Source of the DNA: Rhea pennata
Lineage: Eukaryota; Chordata; Aves; Rheiformes; Rheidae
DNA: 64,000 nucleotides
Direction of reading: 5' to 3'
Assembly (NCBI RefSeq): GCF_028389875.1
Contig: NC_084678.1
Location: 12,182,899 to 12,246,898, forward strand
Shown here piece after piece: positions 13,401 to 24,173 of this stretch. A program made the translations under genes and the position numbers. The notes beneath the pieces are model-generated. The model made no database searches. It saw nothing but the letters and a program-made list of their open reading frames with translations, and had not been told where the DNA came from. Numbering within the stretch: the first letter of the stretch is position 1; each line of letters opens with the position of its first letter.

Positions 13401-16400
13401 TTATAATTCCACTCTCCCTGACTGAGTATCAGCTGTGGACATATTTAAAAGGTCTTTATGTAAAAACATCATCCTCCTTCAGAAATCTGACTAGTGAAGG
13501 AATCTTGGAATATGGACAACAAATTAATTTCTTTTTCTAACTGCAAGTCATTTCTTGGCCCAGATAGCAGGGCATACATTTCCTCAGTTAATTCAATCAT
13601 ATTTTTTCTCATTATGCTAGAAATTATTGAGTCTATTGATTAGTACAGTGTCTCTGTGTTTTCACAGCATATTAAAATATATATGTTCAAATTATATTTA
13701 CATTTTTTAGTGTTTTGAGACACAGATACAGCTCAATATAAATACAAATTATTGCATACATATTTCTGAAAGGTTGATCTATCAGGAATAGCTGCTAAAC
13801 AACTTAAAATTACTTTTATTTAGTAAACATCAAGAATATTAAAATATTTTGTAAATGTATTTTTTTCAGCTTTGATTCTCAAAATTTTATCTATGATCTA
13901 TAAGATGGTGCAGAGCAATACTTATGCAACTAAAAGGTAACATACTGCATTTCTGTAATTTCAAATTACATTGTATTTTAAGAATGTTATTGTGAAAGAC
14001 TATAAACCTGTAATATAACACATTTCTGTACTTAAAATGTAGGTTTAGGTTGATCTAACTATCCTTGCCCTCAGTAAAATGTTTTTTTTTCAGTATTATA
14101 ACCACAAATACACTATTTTATCTTTTTAGAGATATATATTACACAGATACACTACTGTTTGGCAGCCAGAGTGCTGTGGACAATATAATCGATGACATTT
14201 CTTGCATGCTTAAAATACCCCGGAGAAGTCTACACATAGTAAGTATTTTATTACTTTTTTAATTTTGTCATTATTTCCAAATCATATAGATTGTGCTGAA
14301 AGCTGAAATGTCAGGAAAGTGATCAGTAGGAAGTATGCAGCGAAAATAGTGTTTGCTATGCAAAGAAACTTCATTTTATTTGTCATGGTATTCAAAAGGT
14401 TTCTTTCTTCAGAGAAAATACATAGTTAACTCCCTTGTTCCAAAGAGTTTGCGAACGAAATCTTTTAGCTAAACTAATTCTTTTAGCCAACTCCTTTAGC
14501 TAAAATCACTAGGCCTTTTGCTATTTACCTAGCGAAGGCAGAGTTTAAACTTCAGAATGTGAGACATTCATTCAGCAATTTGTGCTTAAGTGATTTGCTA
14601 ACTTGGGTTTTTAATTAAATATTTAAAGTAATTCACTCAAAGGTACAGTATACTTTTGTATTTATTTGTATCTCATGCCTGATAAGAATTCCTTTTTATC
14701 CATAAATGTAGTTATTAACATAATTTATTGTAAATATTCCTTCACATCCATGAAGACAATAACTTTGTTCAGTGTTTAAAAGGTTGATGGCAGTCAGTAA
14801 TTGCTTATTACTTATCAGAAACGTCTTTCCGGAAGTTTTTTGATTTGCCTATGCAAAATAATAGCGTAACGGCATGTAACATCCAATTCACTGTGTACAA
14901 CTTATTATTTTTTTCAGCTGTCTACAACTAAAGGTTCTGTTGCTGGTAATTTAAGTTATACTGAGGAAGATGGTACAAAAGTGAATTGTACCTGTAGTGC
15001 AACAGTATGTATTATAAATAGCAACAATAATTCATAGCTTCTGGCTTTGTAGATGTACTTTTTATCCTGTGCTTTTTGTAGCCCAGGTTATTATATAAAT
15101 TTATTATACAGACCAGTGCTGTGGCACACTAAGACCTCACAACCTGGGTAAAAATGAGAGAAAAAAAGTATTGCTTAACTGTTTGGTGGGCTAGCCTGCC
15201 ACCAGCTTGCAAGTCAGCACATGTCTAGTTTTAACTGAGCCCTTTATGTTCTAACGCTTTCTATTACAGTGTTCTGACAAAGAAGGGCTCTGAATTGTGG
15301 AAACTTGGGCTCTCTGATCATGCTTAGTTTCAGTCACAGTAGATTGAGTTCCTGCGGAGTAAGAAAATAAGACACTTACAGCTTGAGTTAATGTACTCAT
15401 CTGGTCTCGAAGTGCTGCTTCTACTGGAATGAACAGACTCATCTAGTAGTAACTGGATAGATGAGAGACTGAATTGAGCCTCTGTATTTAGAGAAGGAAA
15501 TCTCTTTCTGGACCCAGAGAAGTATCTTCCCATTCACACAAGTTTAGTGATGATGCTCTGTCAGTATAAGGGTTGATATTCTCTTTGTGGGCTTTGCATT
15601 GCATAACCAAAAATGTATAACATGAGGCTATTAGGTCTCAGAAGGAGCTCCTTATATCACTTATACAGGACTTAACAGACATTAGAAGGGGTTGTATTGC
15701 CAATTAATTTACCAAAGGCAGAAATGGACTAAAGAAAAGATAACATTTTCAAGAGCATTCAAGAGCCAGAAGTGGATTGAAGAGAAGAGATTCAGCTAAT
15801 CTAGTCCTAAAGGTTTTTCCATGTAGGCATGTAGAATATGAAAGTGGGAATAGAATGCAGACCTTCTGGAAAGTGTGTCCATTAGAAGCCTATGTGGGTA
15901 ATTTCAAAATGGAAAGACAACTTAGGATGCCTATTTTATTTTGTTTTTGTTTAAGCAGAGGCTAACAACCTCTATTATTAATGTTGTTCTACAGCTCTTC
16001 ATATTTTTATTTATTGAGCTGTTTGCTGTGGCACCTGAGGTGATCTAGCAGTCAGAAGTAAAAACAGACCACACACTTCAGTGTATACATACTCTTTTGC
16101 CAAGTTCTTCTTTCCAAGTTCCTGTTTTCTCATCCATATGCTTGCCATATTGAGCCAATCCTAATATGAGATGTAAAGTAAACATTACTATATCTTAAAA
16201 TAATTGCTACAAAACAGTTATAAAACCAGGCCACAGGTTAATAAAAGAAAGATTTTAAAGGTCTTTCAAAAAGAATGCTTAGATGTTTTAAATCCATATT
16301 GAATTTGCAGTCTTCACACCTAGCTGACTATTTTCTGGTGAAGACACAAAGTCAGTTGGGACAACGTTATCTTTGTAGTGACTCTGTGAAGAACAATCTT

Positions 16401-19400
16401 CTATGACTAGCATAAGCACACTTTTGAAAAGCATCTTTTCATAACAGGAAGACTCTCATACAACTATATAATAGAGCAGAAAATAAATGATTGAATGTGC
16501 TCATAAGGCAGTGAAAATGTCAAGAACAATCTTGTATGTAAGAAGATGAATGGTTTTTTGAGGATATAATTGTGCCCTTCATTACCTAATGTTGTTATTT
16601 TAAAATAGATCATTTTCTCTATTTAAAATGATTAATTTCATTTCTGTTGTTTTAGGCAGTCACTGTGCCGTCTAATGTTGAAGGAATTAAAAGTATCCTT
16701 TGAGCAAAAACTCTTGTTGTAGACTGAAAAAATAAAGTATAAACAAAGAATATTCCAAGTTAAACAATGTTTTGGTAATTTTTTCTTTGCTTGTTGGCTC
16801 TGAAATTGAGTCATGAACATTGCCTTTGGCTCCAGAATATGCATTATAGAGCATTTGGGTTTAATTGATTTGTGTGATGGATCATTTTACATGCAGCTAG
16901 CCTTAACATATAAGATTTAATCTCACATGCAAAATTTATGCTTATTGTAGAAAAAGATGCAACTTTTCAGAGACTCTTGGATGATGACTTCTGCAACAAA
17001 TTGACCCCATGTATAATGATTACGGTATGCATCTGACATTTCATATTGTCTAGCTAGACTTAACAATTTAAATGATACTTTAGCATTGTAGTGGTGCTCA
17101 AACTTTGTCAAAAGACTTTAATAAAATTAATAAGAAACATGTCTTACAGTAATTCTTTTTTATTTTATTATCTTAGTAATAGAAGTACAAAATACACATT
17201 TGAAAGACTTATTTCTTCCAAAAATCTCCTTAGAGCCCATTAGCTTATCGACTTCATCTACTGTTGCAAAGTAGCTGCCCTACTCTTTCTCAGAAAGACT
17301 TCTTAACTCTTGAGTGTCTTTTTGTTCTTCAGGATCCTAGCTTTAGCAAGGCTGTAAGAAACAGAATTGTTCGATTTTTGGATTGTAATGAAAGAGCAAT
17401 GGAACCTAGAGAAATAATAGGAATGTATAAATTGAATATGCATACCCACATGTTCTGGGACAAATATTGCCCACAGTGAGGACAACCTGATCCCCACACT
17501 TGAGATAAACATTTATATTGTGCAACGTATTGTACATTACCAAGTACCAGTTACAGTCAGCCATATCAAAAGCTTGTTTTATATTATTTCATTAGTGCTG
17601 TAAATATTTTAAGAGAAAAAAATGGTCTTTTTCTTTTTACACCAACTTATACAGGTATCAGAGTACACCTATATGTCAACTGCCAGACCTTACAAATTAA
17701 CTCCTTATACAGAGGAAAGTATGGTTCTTCTATGGCCCCTGTAATCCAGTACATCTGTCGTGCTGCTTCCCAGCCCTTGTTCCTCCTTCCCTCCCCATGG
17801 AGCCAAAAAGGAGCATACAGCTTTCCCTGCAAAATAGCTGCAGGAGAAGTATTTCTGCCAGTTTTGTTTGTTTACTTGCTTTTAAATGACGGATGTAAAC
17901 ACATATGTCACCAGATGTTGTTTTAATTAATTTAAAAATGTCTGCTTTTATTTTATTTCCTTAGGGAAGAGGTGTACCAGATCTTAATACACGACTTTTG
18001 GTCAGAAAGCTGTGGGATACATTTCAAATTCCTATTTTCACCCTTATGGATGCTGATCCACATGGTAAATCTCTAGAGTTTCAATGACACAAAAAGAAAG
18101 AAAATTTATTTAGAATCTTTTTTCATACATTCATGAGAAGGCATTCATGGCATAGAGTAGGATGATCCAAGGTAATTGGAAGGTTGCAGATTTATGCAAT
18201 TACTGAGACATCTGTACTATCTTAATAATCAAATCACATCTTAATCAAATCAAATCTTAATAATCACAAAACCTTGTGCCTTAAAAAAGAAAAAGAAAGA
18301 TTTTTCTGATAGACTATATGGCTCAGATTAGAGCTAGATTTTTAAATTATCTGAGGACCTAAAAATGAGAATAAGTATCACAGGGAATTTTATGATCCAT
18401 AACATGATTCCACTTATTTTAATGGGTGTTAGGCTCTGGGCCACTTTTGAAAGTCTCAGGAGATCCTAGCTACATCCTTGTAGAGCTAATACCTTTGAAA
18501 ACATGTATATATTGGCTGTGGTTATGCCTGGAAAATAAATGCTAGACTATTCTGTTTTGAAGAGAGTTAAGTTCTCTTACACTAGAACACTGAGACTTTT
18601 AAGTATGTGTAAGACTGCACTACTGGTGATTCACAGAATTGTTTACATATAAAATGTGTTTTACCTACAAAATAGGTAAAATACATACTATGTTTTAACA
18701 AGGCCTAAGTACACAGCTCAGTAGTTTTGTTTTGTAAGATACAAGCTCTCTGGCAATCCATAGCTGAAATTTTGATTGACGTCAATTAGGTTGTTATCAG
18801 GAACTTTAAGAAGGTTGTGTTGACTGGAATTGCTGTAATTTTCTCTACGAGATTTGGTTGATTTTTACTGTCCTTTAAGGATATTTCTAAAAACCTGATT
18901 TCTTATAGAAACACTAAGATGTAAACCTGAAAACACTCAAATTATTTTCATTATTATCATATTAAAACACATATATATACACACATGTATATATAACACA
19001 TATTAAAACACATAAATAATGTTTAAAAAGTTTAAAATTAGAGGAATGAAAAATGTAATAATTAACTTAGTCTTGAGCTTTCATACCTACTAAGGTTAAT
19101 TCTGAAGAAAGTAGCAAGATCCAAGGATCTGTTGGGCATGTGTTGTTGATCTGCACATGTTCAGTATCTTTCAGCTACTCCACATGTGCAGACTCACCCA
19201 AAAGCCTATGTATAGCTGTTTCTTCTGCATAAAGCAAGCCCATAGCATTCTGGCTGTGCTAGTGATTTTATTATACCAGCAGTAAATCTGAGATTTCCCT
19301 GAAACATCAGATTCACATACAGAAATTCTCTGTACATAATCTACACTGAATACCTTCTGGAAATGAAGGCGATTACTACAAAATAAGAAGCAGCTGCCCA

Positions 19401-22400
19401 AAGCAATACTGTTGAGAGATACAGATTACACTGGACCAAGAAAGACCCTTTTCATGACAATGTGTAAAACAGCTGATCACCCTTGTTTCTAAAATGACTA
19501 TGCACAGGCAGTGTAAAACATCTAACTATACAGAGGTGCCATATTATGCTCAAATTTTGATTGTATTATTTTGACATGCTCTAAAGATAATTGTAAATCA
19601 TTAAGAACCTTATTAAGCCTAATGTCGTGTTATGCCATCAAACTGAATTATTAATGCAGTCTTCTTAAGCATGCCAAGCATATAGATAAACAGACTCTTG
19701 ACACTTGATATTTGTAAATTAGGTATAGAAATAATGTGCATCTACAAATATGGATCTGTGGTGAGTATAATTTTTCTACTTCAGATATATTTGTTTTGTA
19801 ATCCAGTCTTGAAGCTGGGATATGCAAAATGTTATAGTCTTTTTTAGAATGGCTATTGCCCTTTATTGTTTTGTTTCAATACTAAAACACAGTTTTTAGC
19901 CCTTGTGTATCTGCAAAAACAGCATCTTCCTGCACCACAAAGAAACTAGATAAAAATGGCGTGTTTCATTTTCTTATATCTCTCAGTGTTTGCCTGCTGC
20001 ATGGAGTTGTTTATAATATTATTTGTATTTGGTAGTACTTTTTGTATTTTGATAGTATTTAGGAAGTCCCACGAGAAGTGTTCTCCATTTTACTTTGTCA
20101 TACACACAATACTTCCCCTAGAAGACAAATGAGGAGTGGAGGAACTGGAGAGAAGGGATACATTACTTGTGAGATGGTGAACTGCGTAATACTCCAAAAT
20201 CATGTTACGTTAGCAATGACTTTGGGGATAAAAATTTGTTTCTGGATACATGGGTTAGTGCAGAACATTACGGAGAAAGAGGCCAAGAGAAGAGGAAGGC
20301 ATGTTGTGCTATATGCTAAAAGAAGAGGCAGAGGAAGACAATATGGAAGGTGGGTAGTCTAAGGTGAAGGCAGACAGAAGGAGCAGATAGGTGAACTGTT
20401 CAGTAAGGCAAAGGAGAAAGAACATCCAAAGTAAGAAAAACTTTGAGAAAACAATCAGACATTGATGTCAGAGTTCAAATATATGCCTCAAGAACATGTA
20501 GGAAAGCCAGATCTCCCAACTTTGTGGGTGAGCTGTCAAACTTAAAGCTTAGTTAGAAAGGTGTGTAAATTGATAGAACAGTATCTTCCAGGAGTAAAAG
20601 AAATTGTCAGATTTCTGTTAAAGTTTTTATTTTGTTCATTACAGGAACAGTTCTTCATGTTTTCTACAAGAATTAGGATGTATCAAATGAAACTTGTATA
20701 TGTCAGGTTCATTATAAACAATGGAAATATTCATAATACAACATTATTTTAACAGTGGTACTTAGCTGTAGGATGCTGTAGATGGCAAAGTTTTCATGGA
20801 TTCTGAAAACAACCAGATAAATTCAAGAAAAACGTGTTATCAGGTGTTACTAAATACACCACTACCACCTCTGTCTTGAAAGCTGGAATCAAACTGTTGA
20901 AGCAGGGGGAGTACTCTGAGGAAGTATCATTAATTGCTTATTTGCTTTCACACTTTTCTCTTAGATATTTACTGTAGCCATGATATTGGGCTAGATAAAC
21001 CTTTGGGCTGGCAATTTATATATAATTTGGTACTTTTTAGCATAAAATATGAAAAATTCCCAAGCAGTTTTTAATTGTCATTGCTTCTCCTGTCTTAACT
21101 TTTGTCTGGTAATCAGAGTCATGTTGATTGTGAAAACAAACAAACAAACAAACAACTCCAAAACTTATGCAGACTAGACCAGACTAAACTGGACTAGTCT
21201 AGAGTCTCTCATAGGTTTAAGGGTACAAGTCTTAGCGGAGGAACTGTTTTTGGTAGCGGGATATGGTAAGCTTTAGTTGCACTATTTTCTCCTATAACAT
21301 TCTGACTGTGAAAATAGCTAACCATCACTCTAGTAGTATGACCATGACCTTGGAAGGCATATTTCTCAAATTATATAAACTAAACAGACAGTCAATGTAA
21401 TAGCTGACCTTTCTTATTTTAGTCAATGTCTTTTGAAGCCCATCATCTCACTGTTCCATCTATAAAGTGGATTGGTCTTCTTCCATCTGATCTCAAGAGG
21501 TTAGTTATTTCCCAAAAGAAATGGAAGTATGCTTCTCTTTCATAGATAATAAATGTAACTAACAATGAATTTGACTTAATGCACAAAAAGATGGCTGATG
21601 GTCAACTCTATTAATGCTTTTGTACATTATTTTGATTTGTTAATAGGAAATTGGAAACTAAAGCAGATGAGAAAACTTAATAATTGTATTTTCTTTTCAG
21701 ATTGAATATATGCAAAGATGCCCTGATTCCATTCACAAAACAAGATCAAAATAAATTAGCAAGTATACAAAAGAGACCTTATGTTGCTTGTCAGCCAATG
21801 TGGAAAAGAGAAGTATGTATAAACTGATCATCTCCTATTTCTTAATCCCAGCAGGCCAAATCCTATCACCTGCAATCCTATTCCTCTTTATGATGACAAA
21901 TTTAGTATAGCCAAGGCAGTAAGGCTTTGCAGCTCTATAAGGCAGCAAGACTGAGAAAGTCTATGCCTGCTGTCTCCTGCATCAGTGGGCCTTGATGGGT
22001 CACATTCCAGAACACCAGTGTTTTAAGCTTTACTGCCATTAGTCCTCTGATGATCATATGCTGTACATGGGATTTTAGTGCTTTCCTAAATACTATGAAA
22101 CATGTTACATCTTCCAAAGAAGGGGAACACGTAGAGCAGTTGATCACTCTGTATTTGACTTCTGATCTTGCCTAGAGCATTTAAACACATATCTCAATTT
22201 AGGCATATATTGTGTGAAATGGTAAGCAAGGAAGAAAAGGTATTGTGTACTTATGAGGTACACACTGGAAAGCACATGAACACTTAATAAAAATCATTCT
22301 CAGTTCCATGGCAGGGATTTTGCAGCACCATTTCCAGTAATATTCTTTTTACTCTGTGGCTCTATGTGCACATCCAAAAATTTAATTCTTGTTTAAACAA

Positions 22401-22577
22401 TTATAGAATCTTCAATCAGGGTGCTACAGCATCACAAGTTAATTTGTTCTTTTTTAGATGGAAATTATGGCAGCATCTAAAATGAAGGCTGAAATTCAAG
22501 TTTTAACTTCTCTTTCATCAGATTACCTTTCCAGAGTCTATTTACCAAACAAATTGCAATTTGGTGGCTGGATATGA
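7325..22577 (+). CDS. SPO11: SPO11, meiotic double-strand-break transesterase (13 coding exons)
   Basis: SPO11 is the topoisomerase-VI-A-like enzyme that makes programmed double-strand breaks in meiotic prophase, cleaving DNA by a covalent tyrosyl link together with TOPOVIBL. Coding exons: 7325-7470, 10068-10181, 13131-13219, 13870-13936, 14130-14238, 14918-15004, 16656-16692, 16915-17024, 17965-18064, 19723-19760, 21423-21499, 21701-21812, 22458-22577. They sum to 1206 nt with phase kept at all twelve junctions, giving 401 residues against 396 in human. The catalytic motif RDIYYTD places the nucleophile at Tyr143 (human Tyr138). The Toprim-fold acidic residues are present: Glu229 in LIVEKDATF, and Asp282 and Asp284 in MDADPHG. 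The C terminus ends FGGWI, as in mammals. Exons 2-13 are near certain by similarity; exon 1 is inferred. The gene looks intact and functional. Confidence 0.95.
7471..10067. other. SPO11: SPO11 intron 1
   Basis: 2.6 kb of AT-rich intron with a 24-base T run at 8691-8714. No other coding exon or element was recognised. Confidence 0.5.
8691..8714. repeat. Poly(T) tract
   Basis: 24 consecutive T in a pyrimidine-rich stretch of SPO11 intron 1. Confidence 0.9.
10068..10181 (+). CDS. SPO11: SPO11 exon 2
   Basis: Encodes SEVLEAIENVILDVLTSLAK and onward, parallel to human SEVLASIENIIQDIITSLAR. It is 114 nt (38 codons), flanked by cttttag and gtaagt. A 38-residue difference matches that between the mammalian beta and alpha isoforms, so skipping would keep the frame. 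Confidence 0.95.
10182..13130. other. SPO11: SPO11 intron 2
   Basis: 2.9 kb intron, AT-rich, with an A-rich tract at 11831-11867. Open frames within it show no recognisable protein. Confidence 0.7.
11831..11867. repeat. A-rich tract with scattered G
   Basis: A homopolymer interrupted by two G, in SPO11 intron 2. It accounts for a Lys-rich open frame that is not a gene. Confidence 0.9.
13131..13219 (+). CDS. SPO11: SPO11 exon 3
   Basis: Encodes FKDSVGLQM and then CTTKKIRSDCSKSARKF, parallel to human FEDSVGLQM and CTTRKIKSDSPKSAQKF. Acceptor atatcag, donor gtaagt. Confidence 0.95.
13870..13936 (+). CDS. SPO11: SPO11 exon 4
   Basis: Encodes LILKILSMIYKMVQSNTYAT, nearly identical to human. It ends within the Arg codon that precedes the catalytic motif. 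67 nt, flanked by tttttcag and gtaaca. Confidence 0.96.
14130..14238 (+). CDS. SPO11: SPO11 exon 5 (catalytic tyrosine)
   Basis: Carries RDIYYTD, with the nucleophilic Tyr143 as the second Tyr, then LLFGSQSAVDNIIDDISCML and RRSLHI. This is the most conserved part of the winged-helix domain. Acceptor tttttag, donor gtaagt. Confidence 0.97.
14918..15004 (+). CDS. SPO11: SPO11 exon 6
   Basis: 29 codons, phase 0 at both ends: LSTTKGSVAGNLSYTEEDG followed by TKVNCTCSAT, against human LSTSKGLIAGNLRYIEEDG and TKVNCTCGAT. Confidence 0.96.
15005..16655. other. SPO11: SPO11 intron 6
   Basis: 1.65 kb intron. No repeat or gene recognised. Confidence 0.7.
16656..16692 (+). CDS. SPO11: SPO11 exon 7
   Basis: Only 37 nt: AVTVPSNVEGIK, against human AVAVPSNIQGIR. 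Acceptor gttttag, donor gtatcc. The following intron is just 222 nt. Confidence 0.93.
16915..17024 (+). CDS. SPO11: SPO11 exon 8 (Toprim Glu)
   Basis: Contains AKFMLIVEKDATFQRLLDDD and ends CIMIT. Glu229 corresponds to the metal-binding Glu of the Toprim domain. The acceptor (cttaacatataag) has almost no pyrimidine tract, but position and phase are fixed by the protein match. Confidence 0.93.
17965..18064 (+). CDS. SPO11: SPO11 exon 9 (Toprim DxD)
   Basis: Encodes GRGVPDLNTRLLVRKLWDTF and then QIPIFTLMDADPHG. Asp282 and Asp284 form the Toprim DxD pair. Acceptor tccttag, donor gtaaat. Confidence 0.97.
18065..19722. other. SPO11: SPO11 intron 9
   Basis: 1.66 kb AT-rich intron. No gene or interspersed element recognised. 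Confidence 0.7.
19723..19760 (+). CDS. SPO11: SPO11 exon 10
   Basis: 38 nt: GIEIMCIYKYGSV, the conserved strand after the DxD motif. Acceptor taaattag, donor gtgagt. Confidence 0.94.
19761..21422. other. SPO11: SPO11 intron 10
   Basis: 1.66 kb intron with a short (AAAC)n at 21133-21155. Nothing else was recognised. Confidence 0.7.
21133..21155. repeat. (AAAC)n microsatellite
   Basis: About five AAAC units in SPO11 intron 10. Confidence 0.9.
21423..21499 (+). CDS. SPO11: SPO11 exon 11
   Basis: Encodes SMSFEAHHLTVPSIKWIGLL followed by PSDLK, against human SMSFEAHHLTVPAIRWLGLL. Acceptor attttag, donor gttagt. Confidence 0.96.
21701..21812 (+). CDS. SPO11: SPO11 exon 12
   Basis: Encodes RLNICKDALIPFTKQDQNKL and then QKRPYVACQPMWKRE, matching the human C-terminal region. 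Acceptor cttttcag, donor gtatgt. Confidence 0.96.
22458..22577 (+). CDS. SPO11: SPO11 exon 13 (terminal)
   Basis: Encodes MEIMAASKMKAEIQVLTSLS and SDYLSRVYLPNKLQFGGWI, then TGA. Acceptor tttttag. Confidence 0.97.
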   Translation: MEIMAASKMKAEIQVLTSLSSDYLSRVYLPNKLQFGGWI

Positions 22578-23260
22578 AAACTTGTTTGCAAATGAACTGT
22601 CTTCTTGATACTGCTTTATTTTGTAACAAGTGTATAAAAGTACTACATTTTTGCAGAAAATCTGCAAAGAGAAGCAGGGATTTCAGTTTCTTGTTCATTT
22701 TCTTTATCATTGTATCTAGCATGTAATTTTGATCGACTCTTTCAAACTACAGAAGAAATGACAGCTCTTTTACTGTTCCTTCCATTCTGTGGCTACTGCG
22801 CTGTAACAATTCCAAAGGCAAGGGGAGATACCTAAAAAGATATTCCAGCAGGTTCTTCGTAGAGATAAAACATTGAGTTATACTTGCAGCTTAAAAACGT
22901 GTCAAGGGCTAGCTGACCCTTGTGTCTTAAAGCACAGTGAAATGATGCTGTTATACCATCCCTTTCATTTTTATAGAGGTTAAAGGACTTTGTTAACAAG
23001 TTATTTTATGTGCCTGCTGTTAGAAATTACAAGTGCAGAACCGTGATATTTTGTGTTCACTCTGAATTTAGATGAAAAAGTCAAGGATAGTTTTTCACTG
23101 CGTATCTTAAAGCAGCTGTAAATGTTCTTCAGTGAACAAGTGAGCAACCATATATTGTTGATTAGAATTTAATAAACAATCCTGTTAATAATGCACATTG
23201 TAACAGAATCCTGTGTTCATTTTCTCCATTTAGTGGGCTCTAAACAATAAAAGTGACCAG
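22578..23260 (+). other. SPO11: SPO11 3' UTR and polyadenylation region
   Basis: AT-rich DNA after the SPO11 stop, with AATAAA at 23171-23176 and 23246-23251. Either could end the transcript before the RAE1 CpG island; the exact cleavage site cannot be read from the sequence. Confidence 0.5.
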
Positions 23261-23779
23261 GAAATAGTGACTGAAGTGTATATTAAATGAATTTTGCATG
23301 AAGAAAGCAAACAGGCTGCATAAAAAACCCTTTCATTAGCACTTTCCAGAATTGATATGATCTGCACAATCATCAGCAAAAAATGTTTTCAACAGATATA
23401 CCGAGTGGGTTTTTTTTAACTATTTCTCCACTAGTATTAAATTTAAAAGCAATTAAAATTCCTTATTTACTGCACTAGAGCAGTCATTACATACTACTGA
23501 TTTCTACTGGCTAGTTAGATAAATTATCTTGATCCAAAAGCAAGTCCGGGTTAGAGAAGGCTTTATTTTCATGAGAGTGGAAGAAGTTTCCAAAACACTT
23601 GCAGAAGCTGTCTGACTGCCTCCCCCGTGTCTTGAGTTACCGCACGCGCCTCGCGCCGCTGCCCCTGGGGCCCGGCCCCGCCCCGCCCCGCCCCGCCGCG
23701 CAGAGCCAGCGCGAGCCCCCGCCCCGCCCCACGGCGCAGGCGCCGCCCCGCCCCGCCGGCCGCGGCGCCTGCGCAGAGC

Positions 23780-23849
23780 GGCGCGGCCTGCCCGGCCCTG
23801 CCCCGCCCTGCCGCCGGACAGCGCGAGCCGCCGCGGGCTCGCCGCCGCG
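23780..23849 (+). other. RAE1: RAE1 untranslated exon 1 (5' boundary approximate)
   Basis: The 3' end is set by the donor GCG|gtgagt; the transcription start is not visible and is placed only roughly. Splicing to 24077 gives a 227-nt first intron and a leader ending immediately before the ATG. Confidence 0.55.
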
Positions 23850-24083
23850 GTGAGTGAGGGCCGGCGCCGGGCCAGCTCTGCCCGCCGCGCCGCGCCGCGC
23901 CGCCCCCGGCCGGGCTTCAGCGGCTGCCGCCCCGTCCCCAGCCCCCGGGAATGGCGGTTGCGCGCGGCGGCGGCGGCGGCGGCGCGGGGGGACGCGCGGC
24001 CTTTGGGCCGGCGTCCGCTGCGGGCCGGCGCTGCCCGGGGCCTAGCGGCGCTCAGGGGCCTCTCTCGCTTTCACAGGGCGAAG

Positions 24084-24173
24084 ATGAGTCTGTTCGGGTC
24101 AACCTCGGGGTTTGGTAGCGGAGGTACCAGCATGTTTGGCAGCACGACTGCGGATAACCATAACCCGATGAAG
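24084..24173 (+). CDS. RAE1: RAE1 exon 2 coding part
   Basis: Residues 1-30, [11 protein letters not shown] to HNPMK. Exon 2 begins at 24077 after ttcacag and ends at gtaggc. The frame upstream of the ATG is open through intron 1, but no conserved sequence is found there. Confidence 0.97.
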
